5,397 nucleotides of DNA from Clostridiales bacterium (GTDB lineage: Bacteria; Bacillota; Dehalobacteriia; UBA4068), in assembly GCA_009783495.1 (NCBI GenBank), contig WRDJ01000075.1:1-5397 (forward strand), written 5' to 3'. Positions 1-5,215 of this stretch are shown one piece after another. Below the pieces are notes generated by a model. The model worked only from the letters and a program-made list of their open reading frames with translations. It did not search any database and had not been told where the DNA came from. Every line of letters begins with the position of its first letter. Within the stretch, counting starts at the first letter, position 1. The translations under genes were made by a program, and so were the position numbers.

Positions 1-489
1 GAAGTATTGAAAAATATAATAAACAATAAAGCCGAACTTATTGTCAATATCAAAAATACGCTGCTTGAGGTCTTATCCGATACTGACGGCAACGCAGCGG
101 AAATAAGCAGGGTCAAAAACGAAATCCACAGAAATGAAAACCGCACGTCGAAATTAATTGAATTATTTTTAGACGGCGGCATAGACAGGGCGCATTATGA
201 TTTGCAGAATGATGGCCTTATGAAACAAATGAACACGCTGCAAAATGAATTGCAAATATATACGAAAGCAAATGAGGAAGGGCCGACCGTAACGGAAAAA
301 TCGGAAAACATCAACTCCATTGTTGAAAGCATTTTGGGCTTCACGGAGTTCTCGGAAGAATTAGGCAAGTCCCTGCTTCACAAGGTTATCGTAAAAGACA
401 GGGGGCATCTTACCTTCTACATAAGCGGCGATGACGGATCAAGCGGCGAGGGCAGCGATTTTTTTATCCCTCTACTTAATATGCCGTAG
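1..489 (+). CDS. Serine site-specific recombinase, C-terminal fragment (5' end outside window)
   Basis: The frame is open from base 1 (GAA GTA TTG...), so the TTG at position 7 is not a real start; the gene begins left of the window. The visible ~162 codons match the region after the zinc-ribbon domain of large serine recombinases. There is a Glu/Lys/Asn-rich coiled coil (about residues 30-90) with the typical 'L-x-L-F-L-D-G-x-I-x-R-x-x-Y' pattern. A 'F-x-x-E-L-G-K-S-L-L-H-K-V-I-V-K-D-R-G-H-L-T-F-Y-I' type segment then follows, which in this family is the closing helix and strand ('LV-x-K-I-I-V-x-x-x-G-x-I-x-I-x-F'). The catalytic serine domain is not in view, so its integrity is unknown. The gene is visibly richer in A+T than its neighbours, as expected for acquired DNA. 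It ends with TAG at 487-489, inside the junction with dpaA, and reads outward to the element end, a usual place for the integrase of such elements. It would catalyse integration and excision of the element. Confidence 0.85.
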   Translation, partial: EVLKNIINNKAELIVNIKNTLLEVLSDTDGNAAEISRVKNEIHRNENRTSKLIELFLDGGIDRAHYDLQNDGLMKQMNTLQNELQIYTKANEEGPTVTEKSENINSIVESILGFTEFSEELGKSLLHKVIVKDRGHLTFYISGDDGSSGEGSDFFIPLLNMP

Positions 490-500
490 GGATGGCATTG
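476..500. other. Element/chromosome junction, putative attachment site (attL or attR)
   Basis: The recombinase frame (+) and the dpaA frame (-) meet here. Reading dpaA on the minus strand, codons for N-A-I-P-T-A are as expected for the family. The next codon should be Glu/Asp followed by Gly, but the sequence gives Tyr and then TAA (476-478). The chromosomal match therefore ends at about 481-482. The junction carries an inverted repeat, ATGCC (481-485) and GGCAT (494-498), centred on GG at 489-490. This is the kind of imperfect dyad around a two-base core expected for a serine-recombinase att site. The exact crossover point is inference, because the other junction is not visible. Confidence 0.6.
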
Positions 501-934
501 GGAACGGCGATCTCATCCCGGTCGGCCATGGCCACCAGGCGCAGCCCCAGCTTCTCCGCCAGTCCCTGCAGATATGAAGAAGCGATCCCGACCAGAACGG
601 GCGCGCCCTTTGCCAGAGGCGACAAATCTTTTTCTTTGAGCACAGGCTTGAAGCCATAGGCGCTGTATATACCGCCGTCGTTTTTCACTCCCGGCATGGG
701 CAAAACCAAAGCGTCGGCGCCGCAAACGGCCTGCCGCAGCGTTTCGCAGACGGTGACGCCTTCCGGCAACAGTTCCGCGGGCTGGGCAAAGCAGCGAACG
801 GCCAAACCGGCCTGCAAAAGCCCACGCATGAGGATCAATTCCCGCTCATCGCCGCCGGCCACGCCGACGGTGAGTGATTGTATTTGTGAATCCCTGTAGG
901 GACAAAAGCCTTTCTCGTCCTTCCCGTAAATCAT
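476..934 (-). CDS. dpaA: Dipicolinate synthase subunit A, N-terminal half, interrupted by the element
   Basis: DpaA (SpoVFA) pairs with DpaB to oxidise the product of dihydrodipicolinate synthase to dipicolinic acid, the Ca-chelating solute of the spore core; it acts in the mother cell. The 152 residues match the N-terminal half of the family: a first strand L-T-V-G-V-A-G-G-D-E-R-E (21-32), 'A-D-A-L-V-L-P-M-P-G' (73-82), and 'R-D-E-I-A-V-P-N-A-I-P-T' (139-150), which corresponds to R-D-D-I-A-I-Y-N-S-I-P-T in the Bacillus protein as I recall it. The full protein is about 300 residues. The C-terminal Rossmann nucleotide-binding half is missing because the frame enters the element and stops at 476. 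I chose ATG 934 because GGAGGTG lies at 948-954, 13 nt upstream, a slightly long spacing. The open frame continues up to 1045, but that part has no family similarity and overlaps the promoter and hairpin. On its own the fragment should be inactive. Confidence 0.85.
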   Translation of the reverse strand: MIYGKDEKGFCPYRDSQIQSLTVGVAGGDERELILMRGLLQAGLAVRCFAQPAELLPEGVTVCETLRQAVCGADALVLPMPGVKNDGGIYSAYGFKPVLKEKDLSPLAKGAPVLVGIASSYLQGLAEKLGLRLVAMADRDEIAVPNAIPTAY

Positions 935-968
935 AGCCTGAACGCCGCACCTCCGAAATATCCTGTTA

Positions 969-998
969 CAATATATGTGGCGTTTTGCGCGGCGGTGT
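969..998 (-). promoter_or_regulatory. Possible sigma-K (or sigma-E) type promoter of dpaA
   Basis: On the minus strand CATATATTG (977 down to 969) resembles the CATAnnnT -10 shared by the mother-cell sigma factors. An AC dinucleotide (996-995) lies 17 bases upstream, fitting the AC-N16/17-CATAnnnTA form of sigma-K sites. The last base of the -10 does not match. The start would fall just before the GGAGGTG at 948-954, leaving a short leader. The Bacillus spoVF operon is known to depend on sigma-K, which agrees with this, but the motif is short and was found by eye. Confidence 0.35.
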
Positions 999-1032
999 TT
1001 TGTCCACGAGGACAATATGGCAACCGGCTTTA

Positions 1033-1101
1033 AAGACAACATCACATAAAAACGAGAGTGTTCAAATTTATGACACTCTCGTTTTTATGTGATGTTGTTT
1101 T
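1033..1101. terminator. Long perfect hairpin, likely bidirectional rho-independent terminator
   Basis: The arms 1037-1061 and 1073-1097 are perfect reverse complements over 25 bp, with an 11-base loop (1062-1072). Pairing extends to 1033/1101 with one G:T position. The inner part, CGAGAGTGT against ACACTCTCG, is followed by TTTTT on both strands, so either direction gives a GC-containing stem plus U-tract. On the minus strand it lies about 155 bases downstream of the clpX stop and before the dpaA promoter. It therefore probably ends clpX/RHS-remnant transcription and insulates dpaA. No plus-strand gene points at it from close by. Confidence 0.75.
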
Positions 1102-1108
1102 CCATGAA

Positions 1109-1243
1109 TTATTCCCAGCCGTCCTGCTGCATGAAGCGCCCGGTGCGCGGGTCATAGTGCCTGGCGCGCAGGTAGATGGTGCCGGTCTCGTCGTCGTGAT
1201 ATTCGCCGCAGAAGCGGATAGAGTTGAATGAAAGCGCAAATAA
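1109..1243 (-). pseudogene. RHS-repeat core domain remnant
   Basis: Between TAG (1244-1246) and TAA (1109-1111) the minus strand encodes 44 codons with an obvious RHS-family core: F-N-S-I-R-F-C-G-E-Y-H-D-D-E-T-G, then T-I-Y-L-R-A-R-H-Y-D-P-R-T-G-R-F, then M-Q-Q-D-G-W-E and the stop. This matches the 'Y-x-G-E-Y-x-D-x-E-T-G-x-x-Y-x-R-A-R-x-Y-D-P-x-T-G-R-F' signature that precedes the variable toxin tip in RHS/YD-repeat polymorphic toxins. There is no start codon and no ribosome binding site. The thousands of bases of upstream repeats are absent, and no toxin or immunity gene follows. It begins 13 bases after the clpX stop and ends just before the terminator hairpin. I read it as debris from recombination with an RHS locus. 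Recognition of the motif is firm; the origin is inference. Confidence 0.7.
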
Positions 1244-1256
1244 CTATGCGCGCCGA

Positions 1257-2525
1257 TCAGGCGCTTTCGCCCTTGCTTTTCTTGCCAACCGTCACCAAAA
1301 TGGGGTTTTCCTTTTTCTCCACCGCCTCTTTGGTGACCACGCACTTGGAAACGTCCAGCCGCGAAGGCACCTCAAACATGACGTCGAGCATCAAGTCTTC
1401 CAGGATGGAACGCAGGCCGCGCGCGCCGGTATTGCGCACTATGGCCATCCTCGCGACGGAAACAAGCGCCTCCTGCTGGAATTCCAGGCTCACCCCATCC
1501 ATTTCCAGCAGCTTTTGATATTGTTTGACCAAGGCGTTTTTCGGCTCGGTCAAAACCCGGATCAAAGCCTGTTCGTCCAGGGCGCTCAGGGTGACGATGA
1601 TGGGCAGCCGGCCTACGAATTCCGGGATCAGTCCGAATTTCAGCAAATCCTCCGGCAAAATCTTTTGCAGGATTTCAAAAGAGGCCGCCTCCTTCTTGCT
1701 GGTGATTTCGGAACCGAAACCCATGATATTGGTGCCGAGGCGGTTCTGAATGATCTTCTCGATGCCGCCGAAAGCGCCGCCGCAGATGAAGAGGATATTG
1801 GTGGTGTCAATCTGGATGAATTCCTGATGCGGGTGCTTGCGCCCGCCTTGCGGCGGCACGCTCGCCACCGTGCCTTCGAGGATCTTCAGCAAAGCCTGCT
1901 GCACGCCCTCGCCGGAAACGTCCCGGGTGATGGACATATTTTCCGATTTACGGGCGATCTTGTCAATCTCGTCTATATAGATTATGCCCTTTTCCGCGCG
2001 CTCCAAATCAAAATCCGCCGCCTGAATAAGCTTGAGCAGGATATTCTCCACATCCTCGCCCACATAGCCGGCCTCGGTCAGCGAAGTGGCGTCGGCCACG
2101 GCGAAAGGCACATCCAGCACCTTGGCCAAGGTCTGCGCCAGCAGGGTCTTGCCGCAGCCGGTGGGCCCCAGCATCACGATATTGCTCTTCTGCAGTTCGA
2201 CATCGCCGGGCTTGGCTTCCATGCTGATGCGCTTATAGTGGTTATATACGGCTACCGCAAGCGACCGCTTGGCCTCGTTCTGCCCTATGATATACTGGTC
2301 AAGGGTATCCTTGATCTCCTGCGGTTTGGGGATGACCAATTCCTCGTCGGAGACGATCTCTTCGGCGTCCTCGTCAATGATCTCCGTGCAAAGTTCGATG
2401 CACTCGTTGCAGATATAGGCCCCCGGCCCGGCAATCAGCTTCCTCACCTGGTTTTGCGTTTTGCCGCAGAAAGAGCATTTCGGCGTCAGCATGTCGTCGG
2501 GCGGGCCGTCTTTACGTTTGTTCAT
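1257..2525 (-). CDS. clpX: ATP-dependent Clp protease, unfoldase subunit ClpX
   Basis: ClpX is the hexameric AAA+ unfoldase that recognises tagged or native substrates and threads them into ClpP in the cytoplasm. The 422 residues have normal family length. In order: a C4 zinc-binding domain (C17, C20, C39, C42), Walker A G-P-T-G-C-G-K-T (120-127), pore-1 loop G-Y-V-G (153-156), Walker B I-I-Y-I-D-E (181-186), the R-K-H pore loop (229-231), the arginine finger in G-R-L-P (R306) and sensor 2 G-A-R-G-L-R (R369). The ClpP-docking loop reads I-M-G-F-G (267-271), so Met replaces the first Ile of the usual I-G-F. ATG 2525 is preceded by AGGGGG (2531-2536), 5 bases upstream. The gene lies downstream of clpP on the same strand, 174 bases away. 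lon and engB, often found after clpX in Firmicutes, are not here. A weak 5-bp hairpin with a short T-run follows the stop (1234-1251). Confidence 0.97.
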   Translation of the reverse strand: MNKRKDGPPDDMLTPKCSFCGKTQNQVRKLIAGPGAYICNECIELCTEIIDEDAEEIVSDEELVIPKPQEIKDTLDQYIIGQNEAKRSLAVAVYNHYKRISMEAKPGDVELQKSNIVMLGPTGCGKTLLAQTLAKVLDVPFAVADATSLTEAGYVGEDVENILLKLIQAADFDLERAEKGIIYIDEIDKIARKSENMSITRDVSGEGVQQALLKILEGTVASVPPQGGRKHPHQEFIQIDTTNILFICGGAFGGIEKIIQNRLGTNIMGFGSEITSKKEAASFEILQKILPEDLLKFGLIPEFVGRLPIIVTLSALDEQALIRVLTEPKNALVKQYQKLLEMDGVSLEFQQEALVSVARMAIVRNTGARGLRSILEDLMLDVMFEVPSRLDVSKCVVTKEAVEKKENPILVTVGKKSKGESA

Positions 2526-2699
2526 GTAAACCCCCTATTTTTAGCATATCGCTAAAATCGGCGGCGCATGGCTGTGTTGCATCTGCGGCTCAGCCGCTCA
2601 CGTATTAACTATACGCTCGGCTCCCTTGCCTTGACGCGCCTTGCTCTGCTTGCCAACTTTAGCTCCCGGATAGTTTTGTTTAAGGCGGACCATCAGTTC
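2526..2699. repeat. clpP-clpX spacer with nested hairpins, possible dispersed intergenic repeat
   Basis: No coding potential is convincing here. The segment holds several inverted repeats: GCGGCT-C-AGCCGC (2585-2597); a nested hairpin 2592-2622 with outer pairs AGCCG/CGGCT, inner pairs CGTAT/ATACG and a 5-base loop; and TTTTAGC-ATATC-GCTAAAA (2539-2557), just upstream of the clpX ribosome binding site. GGCGC/GCGCC pairs at the two sides could close a larger fold. The purine-rich minus strand, with its 'GGCAAGCAGAGCAAGGCG' stretch, looks to me like a type of dispersed intergenic repeat seen in several bacterial genomes, but I cannot confirm this without the rest of the genome. No clear promoter was seen, so clpX could be read through from clpP. 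Confidence 0.45.
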
Positions 2700-3305
2700 C
2701 TATTTCTTCACGCCGCCTTGATCCCATTTTTCCATCACCTTGTCAACCAGGCCGTATTCTTTGGCCTCCTGCGCGCTCATGAAATAATCGCGCTCGGTGT
2801 CGGCCACGATCTTCTCCAGCGGCTGCCCGGTGCGCTTGGCCAGGATGCGGTTCAGTTCGTTTTTCATGCGCATGATACGTTTGGCGTGGATCTCGATGTC
2901 GGTGGCCTGCCCATGGGTGCCGCCGGAAGGCTGGTGGATCATGATCTCGCTGTTGGGCAGAGCAAGGCGTTTGCCCGGCGCGCCGGCGGCCAGAAGAAAC
3001 GCGCCCATGCTGGCGGCCATGCCGACGCAAATGGTGGTTACGTCGCTGCGGATATATTGCATGGTATCATATATGGCCATGCCGGAGGTGATAGAACCGC
3101 CGGGGCTGTTGATATACAAATTAATGCCTTTATCCGGATCATCGGCCTCCAGGAAAAGCAGCTGCGCGATGACCAGGTTGGCCACGTGGTCGTCAATCAC
3201 GCTGCCCAGAAAGATGATCCTGTCTTTCAAAAGCCGGGAGTATATGTCGTAAGACCTCTCTCCGCGGTTGGTTTGCTCGATCACCATAGGGATCAATACG
3301 CTCAT
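2700..3305 (-). CDS. clpP: ATP-dependent Clp protease, proteolytic subunit ClpP
   Basis: ClpP is the serine peptidase that forms the two-ring, 14-subunit degradation chamber served by ClpX and other Clp ATPases. The 201 residues have the usual length. The catalytic triad is visible: Ser99 in G-M-A-A-S-M-G-A-F, His124 in M-I-H-Q-P and Asp173 in E-R-D-Y-F-M. The N-terminus [17 protein letters not shown] is the standard form and gives the axial loop. Further family blocks are [11 protein letters not shown] (65-75) and the handle region around 125-155. The ATG at 3305 has a perfect AGGAGG (3315-3320) 9 bases upstream. It lies between tig and clpX on one strand, the common Firmicutes order. No CtsR heptad repeat was seen upstream, so CtsR control like that in Bacilli is not supported. 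Confidence 0.97.
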   Translation of the reverse strand: MSVLIPMVIEQTNRGERSYDIYSRLLKDRIIFLGSVIDDHVANLVIAQLLFLEADDPDKGINLYINSPGGSITSGMAIYDTMQYIRSDVTTICVGMAASMGAFLLAAGAPGKRLALPNSEIMIHQPSGGTHGQATDIEIHAKRIMRMKNELNRILAKRTGQPLEKIVADTERDYFMSAQEAKEYGLVDKVMEKWDQGGVKK

Positions 3306-3317
3306 GATAAACTTCCT

Positions 3318-3334
3318 CCTAATTTTAATTAAGG
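3318..3334. promoter_or_regulatory. A+T-rich palindrome upstream of clpP, next to the ribosome binding site
   Basis: TAATT-TT-AATTA (3320-3331) is a dyad with a two-base centre, flanked by CC and GG. It directly abuts, and at one end overlaps, the AGGAGG of clpP. It could be an operator or just A+T-rich leader sequence. It resembles the palindrome before tig in composition and position. Confidence 0.25.
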
Positions 3335-3359
3335 CTTAGGTATTGTCATTTATACCCAT

Positions 3360-3384
3360 AAGGCGGTTCGGCTATACCCGCCTT
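3360..3384 (-). terminator. Weak hairpin between tig and clpP (attenuator or partial terminator)
   Basis: AAGGCGG (3360-3366) and CCGCCTT (3378-3384) form a 7-bp stem with an 11-base loop, 13 bases after the tig stop. On the minus strand the tract after the stem is only TT-A-T, so termination would be leaky, which would leave tig and clpP partly coupled. A direct repeat TATACCC (3351-3357 and 3373-3379) overlaps it. A TATAAA (minus strand, about 3348-3353) could be a clpP -10 box, but no matching -35 was seen. Confidence 0.4.
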
Positions 3385-3397
3385 TTCGCATATACGA

Positions 3398-4948
3398 TCA
3401 CTGGTCGCCCTTCTTGGCTTCTTTTTTGGGTTTCTTGGCTTCTTTCTTGGCTTTTACCTCTTCCACAATTTCCTTGACCTCTTCGATGACTTCTTCCAGC
3501 GCTTCTTTGACTTTCGCTTTTCGCTTGCTTGCTTTTTTGGCTTCCCCGGCCTCTCCCGCCGCCTCTTTTGCTTCTTCTATAACTTCTTCTTTTACCTCTT
3601 CTATTTCTTCTGTTTTTTCTTCCGCTGCCGCGGCGGGCGTGGCTTCATATTCATTGGTTACAATGGCGGTGCCGAAAATGACGCCGGCCGCTTTAGAGAG
3701 CAGGATCCTATATTCGACCCCGCCATATTCACCGTTTTCCTCCAGCGTCTTTTTATATTCATCCACCTGCTGATAATTGCTGTCGGCCAAAGCTTTGATC
3801 TCTTCCTCGATTTCCTCTTCCGTGGCTTTCAGCCCTTCTGCCCTGGCGATCGCTTCCAGCATTAAATCGCATTTGATATCCCTCTCAGCGACCACCCTGA
3901 ACTGCTTGCGCAAGCTGAGATAGTCGCTGCCGATATAACGAAGATAATCCTGAAGCTCCATCCCCTGCTCTTCCAATTTGTTGTTGAGCTCCGTATATTG
4001 CTGCTCAATCCTCGGCTCGGCCATAAAGAAAGGAATATCCACCTCGCAATTGGCCATCGCCTGAGCCATAAGGTCAAAGCGCGTCTGTTCGTCGGCGGCA
4101 TCAAGGCTTTTGGCTCGCAGCTTGGCACGCACTTCTTCGCGCCATTCTTCAACCGTCTCCGCCGTTTCGCTGATGTCCTGAACAAATTCGCTGTCCAGCG
4201 CCGGGAGGTCGCGGAATTTTAAGTTGTTGATTTTGACTTTGAAGGTCACTTCGCGCCCGGCCAGCTTCTTTTCCCCATAGGTTTCGGGGAAAGTAACAAA
4301 GACATCCCTCTCTTCCCCGGATTTTGCGCCGAGGAGTTGCTCCTCAAAGCCGGGAATAAAGGCGCCGGAACCCAACTCCAAAACATATCCGTCAAAACTT
4401 CCGCCGTCAAAGGCTTTGCCGTCCAGGAAGCCGGCAAAATCTATATTGGCGATATGCCCGTTCTCCGCAGCCGTACCCTCGGGATACTCGACCAATCTGG
4501 CCACCCGCGTGCGGGCTTCCAGCATGGCGGCGGTGATGTCCTCCTCGGTATATTCTTTCACCTTTCTCACCGCGGTCAGGCCCTTATATTGGCCGAGAAC
4601 CGCCTGCGGCTTGATGGGGATCTTGGCGGTCAAAAGAATCGGTTTGCCTTTTTCCAGCTTGCCCAGCTCAATTTTGGGCGGGGAGATGGGATACAGCTCG
4701 TTTTTTTCTATGATTTCCTTATAATAATCAGGCAAAAGCTCATCGACCACCTCGGCCAGGAGGTTTTCAATGCCGATAAAGTTTTCCACGATTTGCTGCG
4801 GGACCTTGCCCTTGCGGAAGCCGGGGATCGCCCCCTTCAGGCTATGCTTTTTGCATACCTGCTTGAGAGGCAGTTCCGTCTCTTCCGCCGCGATCTCCAC
4901 TTCAAGGATCATCTCGTTTTTTTCACCGGGGCTCAGCTTAGAATTCAT
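3398..4948 (-). CDS. tig: Trigger factor, ribosome-associated chaperone and prolyl isomerase, with a long charged C-terminal tail
   Basis: Trigger factor binds ribosomal protein L23 at the exit tunnel and shields nascent chains. The ribosome-binding domain has the signature G-F-R-K-G-K-V-P (43-50). The FKBP-like prolyl isomerase domain spans about 160-245 (I-D-F-A-G-F-L-D-G-K-A-F, L-G-S-G-A-F-I-P-G-F-E-E-Q-L, F-P-E-T-Y). The helical chaperone domain follows, to about 435. Most family members end near 430-450 residues. Here about 80 more follow: an Ala/Glu-rich stretch, then alternating Glu- and Lys-rich helix-like sequence ending in repeated E/K-A-K-K units. I chose ATG 4948 (516 residues), 8 bases after AGGAGG (4957-4962); an in-frame TTG at 4951 would sit only 5 bases from it. 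It is the first gene of tig-clpP-clpX and is divergent from the antiporter. Confidence 0.95.
   Translation of the reverse strand: MNSKLSPGEKNEMILEVEIAAEETELPLKQVCKKHSLKGAIPGFRKGKVPQQIVENFIGIENLLAEVVDELLPDYYKEIIEKNELYPISPPKIELGKLEKGKPILLTAKIPIKPQAVLGQYKGLTAVRKVKEYTEEDITAAMLEARTRVARLVEYPEGTAAENGHIANIDFAGFLDGKAFDGGSFDGYVLELGSGAFIPGFEEQLLGAKSGEERDVFVTFPETYGEKKLAGREVTFKVKINNLKFRDLPALDSEFVQDISETAETVEEWREEVRAKLRAKSLDAADEQTRFDLMAQAMANCEVDIPFFMAEPRIEQQYTELNNKLEEQGMELQDYLRYIGSDYLSLRKQFRVVAERDIKCDLMLEAIARAEGLKATEEEIEEEIKALADSNYQQVDEYKKTLEENGEYGGVEYRILLSKAAGVIFGTAIVTNEYEATPAAAAEEKTEEIEEVKEEVIEEAKEAAGEAGEAKKASKRKAKVKEALEEVIEEVKEIVEEVKAKKEAKKPKKEAKKGDQ
3411..3453. repeat. Short tandem-like repeats inside the 3' end of tig
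   Basis: TTCTTGGCTT occurs three times (3411-3420, 3432-3441, 3444-3453). On the coding strand it specifies the E/K-A-K-K units of the trigger factor tail. Such repeats can change copy number by slippage or recombination, which could explain how the tail grew. Confidence 0.6.
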
Positions 4949-4974
4949 CAATTTTTCCTCCTCAAAAATTATGC

Positions 4975-4992
4975 CTTTAATTTAAATTAAAG
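4975..4992. promoter_or_regulatory. Perfect 18-bp palindrome in the tig leader
   Basis: CTTTAATTT is followed directly by its reverse complement AAATTAAAG, giving an 18-bp perfect palindrome with no spacer. It lies 12 bases upstream of the tig AGGAGG. It has the form of a dimeric repressor operator in the promoter or leader. A+T richness makes chance palindromes more likely here, so a role is inference. Confidence 0.35.
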
Positions 4993-5215
4993 TAACCAAA
5001 AAATATTGATTCTACAAGGAACGTCGTTTTCCTGCCGCGCAAAAAACCATAAAAAGGTGATTCGTCATTATTCTTCTCTTTTTCCCGCCAAAAATCCTTT
5101 TTGCATAAAAAAACCGTTGCATTTTCCGTGATTCGTATGATATATTTATATAGTTAGCTTAAAAATTTGAATGAACTTGCGCTTTTTGAATCCGCTACAT
5201 AGGGAGGAATGTTGC
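4993..5215. promoter_or_regulatory. Divergent A+T-rich promoter region between tig and the antiporter
   Basis: This non-coding stretch must carry both promoters. For the antiporter (+), TTGCAT (5117-5122) and TATATT (5141-5146) are spaced 18 bases apart, a moderate match to a housekeeping promoter. For tig (-), TAGAAT on the minus strand (about 5009-5014) is a good -10 match, but no convincing -35 is at the right distance. GTGATTCGT occurs twice in the same direction (5057-5065 and 5128-5136), 71 bases apart. The second copy overlaps the spacer of the proposed antiporter promoter. No RNA gene or small coding sequence was recognised. Confidence 0.4.

Noticed and set aside
935..1045. N-terminal extension of dpaA to an ATG at 1045
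   Set aside because: The extra 37 residues do not resemble DpaA, there is no ribosome binding site at 1045, and the segment overlaps the hairpin arm and the likely promoter. ATG 934 with GGAGGTG fits better.
1042..1344. 100-codon minus-strand frame spanning the clpX end and the RHS remnant
   Set aside because: It is in a different frame from both clpX and the RHS motif and gives a low-complexity translation.
1224..2555. Open frame of 443 codons on the plus strand opposite clpX
   Set aside because: It is the antisense of a clearly real clpX with all motifs. The translation is His/Gln/Leu-rich without family features and has no ribosome binding site.
2568..3332. Open frame of 254 codons on the plus strand opposite clpP
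   Set aside because: It is antisense to a canonical ClpP with an intact catalytic triad and has no recognisable domain.
3306..3397. CtsR operator upstream of clpP
   Set aside because: No GGTCAAA-type heptad direct repeat is visible in the spacer.
4949..4951. TTG as the tig start
   Set aside because: ATG directly follows at 4948 with better spacing (8 bases) from AGGAGG.
4337..4990. Open frame of 217 codons on the plus strand opposite the 5' part of tig
   Set aside because: It is antisense to well-conserved trigger factor domains and runs through the tig ribosome binding site and the palindrome.
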